Origin: Clostridium merdae
GTDB taxonomy: Bacteria; Bacillota; Clostridia; Oscillospirales; Acutalibacteraceae
Length of the DNA stretch: 64,000 nt
Direction: 5' to 3'
NCBI RefSeq assembly: GCF_900176635.1
Contig: NZ_FXLN01000003.1
Location: 62,001-126,000, forward strand
Part shown: piece by piece, positions 43,520 to 51,286 of the stretch
How positions within the stretch are numbered: position 1 is the first letter of the stretch
How the letters are laid out: every line of letters starts with the position of its first letter
Position numbers and translations under genes: made by a program
Notes under the pieces: model-generated
The model's input: only the letters and a program-made list of their open reading frames with translations
Databases searched by the model: none
What the model was told of the DNA's origin: nothing

Positions 43520-44320
43520 TTATATCACGCAGGTATCGCAAAGCGATGCAAACAGCTTTTTGCCCGAATCACTGTCGTTCTCTTCCTGAATACGAATTCC
43601 GCCTGTCTTTTGAACTGCGGTATACGTTTTCTTTACTTTTGTTGGCGAACCTTTTAAGCCGGCTCGGCTCAAATCTATCGGTAAATCCGCAGAGGTAAGA
43701 GTGGGTATTTCTATTTTCTTCGCCGCCAGCTTACTTTTAATGGTAGGGTAGCGCGGCTCATAAGGCAGTTTTGTCACCGTAATTAAGCAGGGCATGGTTA
43801 CACCCAGCAATTCAAAGTCATCCTCAGCCTCACGTTTAATTTTAGCGGTGTCTTTGTCCGTTGTAATTCCTACGGCGCAGGTTACCTGTGGGTAATCTAG
43901 ATGCTCTGCAATTTCAGGCCCCACCTGTGCGGTGTCGCCATCTATCGCCTGTTTGCCGCAGAAAATCAAATCAAATTTACCTTCCAGTTCTTCCACCTTT
44001 TTAATGGAACAAGAAAGTATGTAGCTGGTAGCCAGCGTATCGGAACCACCGAAGGCACGATCACTCACCAAATACGCTTTATCTGCTCCCACCATCAGGC
44101 ATTGCCTTAACGCTTCCTTGGCTTGTTCCGGCCCCATAGACAACACTACAATTTTACTACCTGGATTTGCGTCCTTTAGTCTAGCGGCCATTTCCAGTGC
44201 GTAAGAGTCGAAGGGATTTACAATGCTGGGTACGCCCGACCGAATCAACGTATTTGTTTGGGGGTCAATACGAATTTCCGCTGTATCCGGCACCTGCTTC
44301 ACACATACGAGTAGATTCAT
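43520..44320 (-). CDS. etfB: Electron transfer flavoprotein beta subunit
   Basis: A 266-residue EtfB with the nucleotide-binding fold: LLVCVKQVPDTAEIRIDPQTN, VNPFDSYALEMAARL, VVLSMGPEQAKEALR and FCGKQAIDGDTAQVGPEIAEHL. The DGDTAQV segment is typical of clostridial, frequently electron-bifurcating ETFs. The C-terminus carries a Cys-containing tail (LFASLCDTCVI). First gene of etfBA; the ribosome-binding site is weak (AAAGAGATGA). Confidence 0.94.
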   Translation of the reverse strand: MNLLVCVKQVPDTAEIRIDPQTNTLIRSGVPSIVNPFDSYALEMAARLKDANPGSKIVVLSMGPEQAKEALRQCLMVGADKAYLVSDRAFGGSDTLATSYILSCSIKKVEELEGKFDLIFCGKQAIDGDTAQVGPEIAEHLDYPQVTCAVGITTDKDTAKIKREAEDDFELLGVTMPCLITVTKLPYEPRYPTIKSKLAAKKIEIPTLTSADLPIDLSRAGLKGSPTKVKKTYTAVQKTGGIRIQEENDSDSGKKLFASLCDTCVI

Positions 44321-44482
44321 TTTCGTTCATCTCTTTCCTATGTTGTACCCCACCCAAGGGTCAAAGCTGCGCTTTTCAGCGCGATGATTTTACGGAACCC
44401 TATTTACGGATTTCACTAGGCCTTTTTCGAACTATACCGTAAATCAGAACCGAAAAACAGTCGATTGGTACTACCAATTTAA
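44321..44482 (-). promoter_or_regulatory. Structured 5' leader of etfBA with operator-like dyad at the transcription start
   Basis: Reading on the minus strand, a perfect dyad ATTGGTA-G-TACCAAT (44464-44478) covers the expected +1. The approximately 155-base leader then has TTTACGG able to pair with either of two downstream CCGTAAA copies, and a GCGCT-GAAA-AGCGC tetraloop hairpin. No known riboswitch core was recognised. Confidence 0.45.
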
Positions 44483-44510
44483 TAATAGCTTTGATGGAAA
44501 GAAATGTCAA
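44482..44510 (-). promoter_or_regulatory. Consensus promoter of etfBA
   Basis: On the minus strand TTGACA (44510-44505), a 17-bp spacer and TATTAT (44487-44482). Confidence 0.85.
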
Positions 44511-44604
44511 TCATAGTTTCTTCCCTGTCAATCTATTATAAATAATTCACAAGTCTTTCTTTCTAACTATCACTTAAATGAAAGCAAGCGAATGAACTTA
44601 TATA

Positions 44605-44656
44605 CAAAAACGGGACTCATTCCTACACCAATGGCGAGGAATGGGCCCCGTTTTTA
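44605..44656 (-). terminator. Outer terminator of a tandem pair
   Basis: AAAACGGG...TCATTCCT pairs with AGGAATGG..CCCCGTTTT around a 12-base loop, T-rich on both sides. It is second in line for transcripts coming from rpoD-rrf2. Confidence 0.8.
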
Positions 44657-44667
44657 CCGCTTTCTAT

Positions 44668-44703
44668 AAAAAAGAAGAGGCTAACCAGCCTCTTCTTTTT
44701 TTA
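44668..44703. terminator. Inner terminator of a tandem pair after the Rrf2 gene
   Basis: A perfect 15-bp stem, AAAAAAGAAGAGGCT with AGCCTCTTCTTTTTT and loop AACC. It works on either strand and closes the dnaG-rpoD-rrf2 operon. Confidence 0.93.
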
Positions 44704-44714
44704 ACTGAAAACAA

Positions 44715-45179
44715 CTATTTATCTACTCCGGAACAACAGCCCTGCGCATTGCCCTTTTCTTCCTCTTTTGCAGTACGGCAAGCCGCACCACACGGCTCAA
44801 CCTGAGAAAAGGTGTACGAATCAAGCTGTTTACGCACCGACTCCGAAATCTCGGCGTAAATTCGGTGGTACCGGCAAGCCTGGTGTGTACAGGCATATTC
44901 ATCCTGCTGACACCGGCTAATCATGTATGGGCCTTCTACGGATTCAATGACTTCTCGCAGGGTAATTTGGCTGCCAGCGCGAGCCAACATATACCCGCCG
45001 TGCGCTCCTTTAAAGGACTGCACAATACCGTCTGAAACCAATTTACGAAGTATTTTCAGCGCGAACCGCGGTGGAACACAAGTGCCCTCCGAAATACTGC
45101 GCGCATCTGCCCTTTCACTGGACGCCGCTAGAAAATCAACAATTCTAACTGCATAGTCCGTTTCTAAAGTCATGTGCAT
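44715..45179 (-). CDS. Rrf2-family regulator with three-cysteine (Fe-S type) motif
   Basis: A 154-residue regulator with an N-terminal winged helix (TLETDYAVRIVDFLAASS, PPRFALKILRKLVSDGIV, GAHGGYMLAR). The cysteine cluster RCQQDEYACTHQACRYH (C-x7-C-x4-C) is in the position of the 2Fe-2S ligands of IscR, NsrR and RsrR. Spacing differs slightly from IscR. The tail contains further Cys (GCCSGVDK). The gene lies 17 bp after rpoD on the same strand, so it is probably expressed with the housekeeping sigma factor. It may sense iron-sulfur, redox or NO status. Start ATG after GGAAGGAG. Confidence 0.9.
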   Translation of the reverse strand: MHMTLETDYAVRIVDFLAASSERADARSISEGTCVPPRFALKILRKLVSDGIVQSFKGAHGGYMLARAGSQITLREVIESVEGPYMISRCQQDEYACTHQACRYHRIYAEISESVRKQLDSYTFSQVEPCGAACRTAKEEEKGNAQGCCSGVDK

Positions 45180-45195
45180 GACAAGGCTCCTTCCA

Positions 45196-46284
45196 TTAAT
45201 CCAGGAAGTCCTTCAGCTTTTTGCTGCGGCTGGGGTGACGAAGCTTACGCAATGCCTTTGCCTCAATTTGACGAATACGCTCACGCGTTACGTTAAACTC
45301 CTTACCCACTTCCTCAAGCGTGCGGGAACGGCCATCTTCCAAACCAAAGCGTAGGCGAAGCACCTTTTCTTCTCTGGGGGTGAGGGTGTCGAGCACCTCG
45401 CCAAGCTGCTCACGCAGTAACGTGTGAGATGCCGCATCCGCTGGGGCGGGGGCTTCATCATCGGGAATAAAGTCGCCAAGGTGGCTGTCTTCCTCTTCAC
45501 CGATGGGGGTTTCAAGTGAAACCGGCTCCTGTGCAACACGCATTATCTCGCGTACCTTATCCACGGGCATATCCAGTTCTAAAGAAACCTCGTCTGCCGT
45601 TGGCTCATGGCCATTTGTATGCAGAAGCTGGCTCGAAACCTTTTTAACCTTATTGATGGTCTCTACCATATGAACGGGAATACGGATGGTTCTTGCTTGG
45701 TCCGCAATGGCACGGGTAATCGCCTGGCGAATCCACCATGTTGCATAGGTAGAAAACTTAAAGCCCTTGGTGTAGTCAAATTTTTCAACGGCTTTAATCA
45801 GACCGAGGTTTCCCTCCTGAATCAAATCGAGGAACTGCATGCCGCGCCCAAGGTAACGCTTGGCAATACTAACAACCAGACGAAGGTTGGCTTCGGACAG
45901 ACGCTTTTTGGCAGCTTCGTCTCCATTGGAAATACGAATGGCCAAATCAATTTCCTCTTCGGGGGTAAGCAGCGGAACGCGGCCAATCTCTTTGAGGTAT
46001 ACTTTAACAGGGTCATCAATCGCGATTCCTTCGGTAACTAAAGATGCCTCCACGTCCTCACTGTCAGTGGAGGGAACCTCGAGCCCCTCGAGCGGAATAT
46101 TGGCAAAATCCTCTATGATTTCAACGCCCTGGCTTTCGAGTGTGTCGTAAAATTTTTCAATCTGTTCCGGGTCAAAATCCAGTTCGCCGAGGGCGTCCAG
46201 AATTTCTTTCGTTGAAAGCTGTCCTTTGCTTTTTCCCAGTTCAATCAGGTCTCTGATGACTGTTTTCTTATCAGGCATTTCCAT
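45196..46284 (-). CDS. rpoD: Primary sigma factor RpoD/SigA
   Basis: A 362-residue sigma-70. A short region 1.1-like N-terminus is followed by region 1.2 (DDPVKVYLKEIGRVPLLTPEEE), region 2 (FLDLIQEGNLGLIKAVEKFDY; KGFKFSTYATWWIRQAITRA), region 3 and region 4 (TLEEVGKEFNVTRERIRQIEAKALRKL, in part). The size is usual for Firmicutes SigA. It lies 13 bp after dnaG in the conserved dnaG-rpoD arrangement. Start ATG 46284 after AGGGGGA. Confidence 0.97.
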   Translation of the reverse strand: MEMPDKKTVIRDLIELGKSKGQLSTKEILDALGELDFDPEQIEKFYDTLESQGVEIIEDFANIPLEGLEVPSTDSEDVEASLVTEGIAIDDPVKVYLKEIGRVPLLTPEEEIDLAIRISNGDEAAKKRLSEANLRLVVSIAKRYLGRGMQFLDLIQEGNLGLIKAVEKFDYTKGFKFSTYATWWIRQAITRAIADQARTIRIPVHMVETINKVKKVSSQLLHTNGHEPTADEVSLELDMPVDKVREIMRVAQEPVSLETPIGEEEDSHLGDFIPDDEAPAPADAASHTLLREQLGEVLDTLTPREEKVLRLRFGLEDGRSRTLEEVGKEFNVTRERIRQIEAKALRKLRHPSRSKKLKDFLD

Positions 46285-46297
46285 TGCTTAGTTCCCC

Positions 46298-48055
46298 CTA
46301 TTTTTTCTGCTCCCTAAGTCTTTGCAGATAGTCCCGAATGTCTTGCGGAGCCGCTTTTTGCGGGTCCAGCTTCTGCTTTTCCTGTAAAATTACATTCCGG
46401 TACTCTTTTGCGTCCTGAGCAGTTACATGAACCTGATGATAATCTGCCAGCATTTTCGCAACAGAAGAAATCTCTTCCACGGAGAATTCTCCCGCAAGGT
46501 CTGTAAGGCCGCATGCCTTGCCATCCTTAATCTTCCCCAGAATGACCGTATATAATCGACGATTGAACGATGTGACAAAATTTTCGGGCGGCAGAGCCGC
46601 TTCCAAGGCGCTTGCAGCATCTGGATGCTTCATTACATAAACAATCAGCGCTTCTTCTGCATTGGCGGCTCGCAAATTCTTGCTTTTTTCTGGATTCACT
46701 GTGTCGCGAATTCCGGCTGTTTGCTGCTGAAATGCACGAAACTCTTGCCGTTCTTTGTCCTTACGTCGTTTTTTTGAATTTTTTTCTACTTGCTGAAGAA
46801 TAGAGGCACGTTCAATTCCAATCTCTTCTGCAAGGCGGCCCGCGTATATCTCCTGCTCCATACGGCTGTCGAGCGTTGAAAGAAGCTCTGCCGCACTCGT
46901 TAGGTACGCGACCTTACCATCTGTTGTTTGTACATTATGCTTTGCCCGCAGCTTTTGCAGGCGGTATTCCACATCGTTCCCGCTGCTCTCCATCAGTTGC
47001 CGAAAACGCACCGGCCCCTGTTCCCCATAAGAACGAATGAATTCGTCGGGGTCTTTCCCGGCGCTTAAATTCAGCACACGAACCGTAAGCCCAACACTTC
47101 GTAAAATGGGAATGGCACGCGCGCTTGCCTTTTGCCCCGCCTCGTCTGAATCGTAGCAAAGGTAAACCTCACCGGTATAGCGTGCCAAAAGCCTTGCCTG
47201 CTCTGTGGTAAGAGCCGTTCCTAGTGTTGCGATGGCGTTTTCAAACCCCGCCTGGTGTAAGGCAATAACATCCATATAGCCCTCTGCGAGTATGAGACCA
47301 TCCTTTGCGTTATTCTTTGCAAAATTCATTGCAAACAATCCGGTGCTTTTATGGAAGACAAGCGTGTCAGAGGTATTTAGGTATTTAGGCTTAAAATCTC
47401 CTAATGTTCGCCCGCCAAACGCAATTACATTCCCGCGCAGGTCAATAATGGGGTACATTACTCGGGCAAAGAAACGGTCTATCACCCTTCCGGTAGACGC
47501 TCTTACCGCTACGTTCGCCTGCAACAGCTCTTCCGGCGTATAACCCTTTGCACTCAGTGTATTCACAAGCGCAAAGCGAGAATCTGGTGCATACCCCAGC
47601 CCAAAATGGCGGATGGTTTGCGGTGTAAGGCCACGGCCTAGCAGGTATTCTCTTCCCGGCGTTCCCGGTTCACCCAAAAGCTGGGTGTGAAAAAACCGTG
47701 CGGCCTCTCGGTTGATTTCTAAAATTCGTCCCTTCGCCTTGGCTAAGCCTTGGTCCGCTTCATTTTCCGGAACCGTCATTCCAGCCCTTTGTGCCAGCAG
47801 TCGAATTGATTCCATGTAATCCAGATTTTCAATGCGGCGCACAAAGGTGATTACATCGCCGCCCGCACCGCACCCAAAGCAATAAAACGAGCCATTCTCG
47901 GGGTATATGTGAAACGACGGTGACTTTTCGCTGTGGAACGGACAAATCCCCGAATATGTTCTGCCACTATGCCGCAAATCAATATAGGAAGAAACCACGT
48001 CTGTAATATCACTGCGGCTTTTCAGCTCCTGTAAAAAATCATCCGGCAGTGCCAA
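46298..48055 (-). CDS. dnaG: DNA primase DnaG
   Basis: A 585-residue replicative primase. The N-terminal zinc finger (CPFHSEKSPSFHIYPENGSF, then YCFGCGAGGD) is CHC2-type. The TOPRIM core follows with LAEGYMDVIALHQAGFENA and YDSDEAGQKA, and a C-terminal DnaB-interacting helical domain completes it. The start is TTG 48055 behind AGGAGGGG. It lies in an operon between dgt and rpoD. Confidence 0.97.
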   Translation of the reverse strand: MALPDDFLQELKSRSDITDVVSSYIDLRHSGRTYSGICPFHSEKSPSFHIYPENGSFYCFGCGAGGDVITFVRRIENLDYMESIRLLAQRAGMTVPENEADQGLAKAKGRILEINREAARFFHTQLLGEPGTPGREYLLGRGLTPQTIRHFGLGYAPDSRFALVNTLSAKGYTPEELLQANVAVRASTGRVIDRFFARVMYPIIDLRGNVIAFGGRTLGDFKPKYLNTSDTLVFHKSTGLFAMNFAKNNAKDGLILAEGYMDVIALHQAGFENAIATLGTALTTEQARLLARYTGEVYLCYDSDEAGQKASARAIPILRSVGLTVRVLNLSAGKDPDEFIRSYGEQGPVRFRQLMESSGNDVEYRLQKLRAKHNVQTTDGKVAYLTSAAELLSTLDSRMEQEIYAGRLAEEIGIERASILQQVEKNSKKRRKDKERQEFRAFQQQTAGIRDTVNPEKSKNLRAANAEEALIVYVMKHPDAASALEAALPPENFVTSFNRRLYTVILGKIKDGKACGLTDLAGEFSVEEISSVAKMLADYHQVHVTAQDAKEYRNVILQEKQKLDPQKAAPQDIRDYLQRLREQKK

Positions 48056-48080
48056 CGGATTCCCCTCCTAACTCAGGTGC

Positions 48081-49076
48081 TCAATGGTCCCAAGATTTTG
48101 GAACGCTGATTTCTTGAAACAGCTCAACGGCGTAACGGTCGGTCATACCGGCAATAAAATCGGCGGCGGCACGTTCATTTCCCTCGCACAGCGCAGTCTC
48201 TTGTAAATCCGGCGGCAAGTGCGCGGGATTTTTCGCGTATTCAAACAGGGTGCGAAGTAAAAACGGAACCTTTTCTTCTTCCTTTTTAGCATAAGGATTA
48301 AAATAGACCCTTTGAAACATGAATTGCCGCAGCTCTAAAAAGAGAGGAAAAATGGGTTCTTCCATGCGAATAACGTCCCCATCACTCGCCCGAATAACCG
48401 ACTTTACCAGCGTATCAATTCGCACCGATTTTTTGGTGCCAAGCACACGGGTAATTTGCTGCGGAATGTCGTTTTCATCTAAAACGCCTGCTCGCACTGC
48501 ATCGTCAATATCGTGATTAATGTAGGCGATTTTATCTGCCAGGCGAACAATACGGCCTTCCGGTGTTTTTGCCTGTGTACCGCTGGTGTGGCACAAAATA
48601 CCGTCACGAACCTCTTTTGTGAGGTTTAAGCCAAGGCCTTCGTTTTCGAGTTTTTCTACCACACGCACACTCTGCTCGTTATGGCGAAAACCATGCTCAC
48701 ATAAATCGTTTAACACCCGCTCACCTGCATGGCCGAACGGGGTATGACCCAAATCGTGCCCCAGTGAAATTGCTTCGGTTAAATCTTCATTGAGCTGCAA
48801 GCCGCGTGCAATGGTACGTGCAATCTGCGAAACCTCCAGCGTGTGGGTTAAACGCGTACGGTAGTGGTCCCCTTCCGGCGACAAAAACACCTGCGTTTTA
48901 TGCTTTAACCGGCGAAACGCCTTACAATGAATAATGCGGTCGCGGTCACGCTGAAAGGGTGTTCGCATTTCGCATTCTTCTTCCGGCCGTTCCCGACCTT
49001 CCGAATTCTTCGCCAATGTAGCATAAGGCGACAAAATTTGCTCTTCAAGCAGTTCTGTTCTCTCTCTTACGGTCAT
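48081..49076 (-). CDS. dgt: Deoxyguanosinetriphosphate triphosphohydrolase-like protein
   Basis: A roughly 331-residue HD-domain dNTPase. Motifs are FRRLKHKTQVF, RLTHTLEVSQIARTIARGL, SLGHDLGHTPFGHAGE and the late KIAYINHDIDDAV. It probably hydrolyses dNTPs to nucleoside and triphosphate. ATG 49076 gives the usual MTVRE start of the family and follows GGGTGAT; GTG 49085 with GAGAGGA is also possible. It lies 25 bp before dnaG in the same operon. Confidence 0.92.
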   Translation of the reverse strand: MTVRERTELLEEQILSPYATLAKNSEGRERPEEECEMRTPFQRDRDRIIHCKAFRRLKHKTQVFLSPEGDHYRTRLTHTLEVSQIARTIARGLQLNEDLTEAISLGHDLGHTPFGHAGERVLNDLCEHGFRHNEQSVRVVEKLENEGLGLNLTKEVRDGILCHTSGTQAKTPEGRIVRLADKIAYINHDIDDAVRAGVLDENDIPQQITRVLGTKKSVRIDTLVKSVIRASDGDVIRMEEPIFPLFLELRQFMFQRVYFNPYAKKEEEKVPFLLRTLFEYAKNPAHLPPDLQETALCEGNERAAADFIAGMTDRYAVELFQEISVPKSWDH

Positions 49077-49121
49077 AGTTATCACCCGCAATCCTCTCAT
49101 AAGGATATACGCAAAGAAGGA

Positions 49122-49754
49122 CTAAAACTCCTGCTTGCATTCAAAATATTTTTCTCCGGCTTCTTCCGCCTCTACCGTTCCTCCCGTTGCATCCGCCAGT
49201 CGTTTGCAAAATAGCGGAACCTCTTCCTTCGCCATATGAAAGCGCAGTGTTACAATTTCGGTAAATTCCGAATCATCTACCACGCCGCCACACTCCGGAA
49301 TGAGTGCCGCTAAAATTCCATATTGTGAGTAATCACATTGTAAGTACAGCAGTGAGCAAAGGCGCATTACTATCGGCTGTGCCGCCTGAACACCAATGGA
49401 AGCCGCATGCGAATAGGCTCGCACCAAACCACCTGCTCCCAGCATTACGCCGCCAAAATAGCGGGTAACAACAACAGCGGTGTCTACAATACCAGGCTTT
49501 TGAAGAACCTCTAGCACGGGCATGCCCGCCGTTCCCTGCGGCTCACCGTCATCTGAATACCGGCGAAGCTGGCCACCACGTAAGGAATAGGCATACACAT
49601 TATGGGTCGCATCCCAGTGCTTTTGGCGAATTTCGGTAAGGAAAGAAATCGCGTCCTCCTCGGTTGTAACCGGCCTAACATAGCCGATAAACCGGGAACG
49701 ACGCTCCACAAATTCCGCACAGGCGTTTTCACGAACGGTTTTGTATTCTGCCAT
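49122..49754 (-). CDS. yigZ: YigZ/IMPACT-family protein
   Basis: A 210-residue member of UPF0029. Signatures seen are ERRSRFIGYVRPV, YSDDGEPQGTAGMPVLEVLQ and VVVTRYFGGVMLGAGGLVRAY. The N-terminal domain has the ribosomal S5-like fold and the C-terminal a DUF1949-like domain. Eukaryotic IMPACT modulates Gcn2; the bacterial role is unknown. It lies directly upstream of dgt-dnaG-rpoD on the same strand. Confidence 0.93.
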   Translation of the reverse strand: MAEYKTVRENACAEFVERRSRFIGYVRPVTTEEDAISFLTEIRQKHWDATHNVYAYSLRGGQLRRYSDDGEPQGTAGMPVLEVLQKPGIVDTAVVVTRYFGGVMLGAGGLVRAYSHAASIGVQAAQPIVMRLCSLLYLQCDYSQYGILAALIPECGGVVDDSEFTEIVTLRFHMAKEEVPLFCKRLADATGGTVEAEEAGEKYFECKQEF

Positions 49755-49856
49755 AAGCCTGCCACGCCCTTTTCACAGAATGATAAAAAGACGGGCGGCG
49801 CATTGCGCCGCCCCCCATAATTCCAGCTAAAACTTCCGCAGGATGATTCAGGATGA

Positions 49857-50063
49857 TTATTTCTCCTGAATACCGTAACGCTTTTTAAATGTGTCTACGC
49901 GACCGCTCGTATCAATCAGCTTTTGTTTGCCGGTGAAGAACGGGTGGCACTTGGAGCATATTTCAACGCGGATATTGTCTTTGGTAGACCGTGTGTCGAT
50001 CTCATTTCCGCAAGCGCATTTAATGGTCGTCTTCTGGTACTTCGGATGGATTGCTTCCTTCAT
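49857..50063 (-). CDS. rpmE: Ribosomal protein L31, zinc-binding form
   Basis: A 68-residue L31 with HPKYQKTTIKCACGNEI and VEICSKCHPFFTGKQ, so all four Cys of the zinc form are present. Clostridia frequently keep this form alone. The start is ATG 50063 after AGAGGTGA. An in-frame ATG at 50081 would overlap the ribosome-binding site. Confidence 0.96.
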   Translation of the reverse strand: MKEAIHPKYQKTTIKCACGNEIDTRSTKDNIRVEICSKCHPFFTGKQKLIDTSGRVDTFKKRYGIQEK

Positions 50064-50233
50064 TCCTGTCACCTCTTTCAACGAAAGTACAACTTAATTA
50101 ACATAAGTATAACAAAGGAATTTTAGCACAAAGCGATTTAAAAATCAAGTAGTATTTCCAGTAAAATCTTATTTTTTTCTAAATTACAACGAAATTCATT
50201 GCGAATAATAGAAATCACCGCAAAAAGTACCGG

Positions 50234-51037
50234 CTATTTTTTCGATTGTTTGGCAAGATAAGACACATACTCTTCTAGGCAAAACCCCATTTGGCGCATC
50301 CGCTGGGCATTTTCTTGCCCCACATAGCGAAAATGCTGTGGCTCACCGTTTTTTTGCGTTACACTCGATTTATTATCTGGGTAGCGCAAAATAAAACCAT
50401 ATTGTGGACCATGCACCAGCAGCCATTTGGATTGCTCCCCACCGGTAAAATCAAAATCTACCGCAAGGCCGGTTTGGTATTCGCTGTAATTGCCACGCTC
50501 TACCAACGTCTGCGCTGAGTCCTCTGCACGCACCTGTGTGTAGCCGGAGGCGACTAACTCCTGCACTTTCTTTTTATACAGCTCTTCCTGTTGCTCCGGA
50601 GCAACATAGCCTTTGGTTATTTTTAGAGTAACACCGTCGCTGGCTGCTGCATCCTTCATGGGCTGAAAAGCGGCGGCAAGGCGTTTATCTACCGAGACGC
50701 CATCCACTTCGGTTAAATCCGGTACCGCATTTGGCATTAAGCCACGCTCGCTGGTAACAAGCAGCAAAAGCTCTGGCGCGTTACTTGCCGTGGCAGACTG
50801 CACCGGCTCGGAGTATTCCGCCGCAGACGAGGCTGCAAACAGCTCCTTTTCTAAAGATGGGTGCAGTTGGTACCACACAAGCAGCAACCCCGCAGTAAGT
50901 GAGATTAATATAACCACGGCAACCACAGTCATTAAAATCCGCAGGCGCCGAACCTGATTCACTCCACGCCAGCTCGGCTGGCTTTTCAGTACTTTATTTT
51001 TGCGGCCGGAACGACCATTTCTATTCCACAGCCCCAC
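50234..51037 (-). CDS. VanY/LdcB-like M15 peptidase homologue with a replaced zinc ligand
   Basis: A 267-residue protein with a basic N-terminus and one membrane anchor (about 30-53), then an extracellular M15B domain. The family motif SxHxxGxAxD reads SEYQTGLAVDFD here: the zinc-binding His is Tyr (codon TAC), while the Asp is kept. The second motif ExxH is intact in GEPQHFRYVG. Active relatives trim D-Ala or act as LD-carboxypeptidases on peptidoglycan. With one of three zinc ligands missing it may be inactive or use an altered site. Start GTG 51037 after GGGAGGA. Confidence 0.85.
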   Translation of the reverse strand: MGLWNRNGRSGRKNKVLKSQPSWRGVNQVRRLRILMTVVAVVILISLTAGLLLVWYQLHPSLEKELFAASSAAEYSEPVQSATASNAPELLLLVTSERGLMPNAVPDLTEVDGVSVDKRLAAAFQPMKDAAASDGVTLKITKGYVAPEQQEELYKKKVQELVASGYTQVRAEDSAQTLVERGNYSEYQTGLAVDFDFTGGEQSKWLLVHGPQYGFILRYPDNKSSVTQKNGEPQHFRYVGQENAQRMRQMGFCLEEYVSYLAKQSKK

Positions 51038-51186
51038 GCTCTACATTCCTCCCTTATGGCAGTACCGTACCATTGCAGGTACGTGTTTCATTTCTCCTTT
51101 ATTGTATATGTTATCGTAAATTTTTTCAATATCTCTTATGATTACAGTTAAGTAACCTATTTTCTTTTACAGCAATAATGTTATGT

Positions 51187-51215
51187 TTGATTTTTCACAA
51201 TAAATGATGTAGTAT
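51187..51215 (+). promoter_or_regulatory. Promoter of pyruvate kinase gene
   Basis: TTGATT (51187-51192), 17-bp spacer, TAGTAT (51210-51215), overlapping TATAGT. Confidence 0.65.
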
Positions 51216-51286
51216 AGTGGGGAAGAAATCAGGATTTTTGCGCCGTGCGCCCAAACGAAAAGCGCCCGTTGAATGGAGGAATTACC

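Noticed and set aside
44321..44482. FMN riboswitch before etfBA
   Set aside because: The AGGATAT and CTTCGGGGC core elements are absent.
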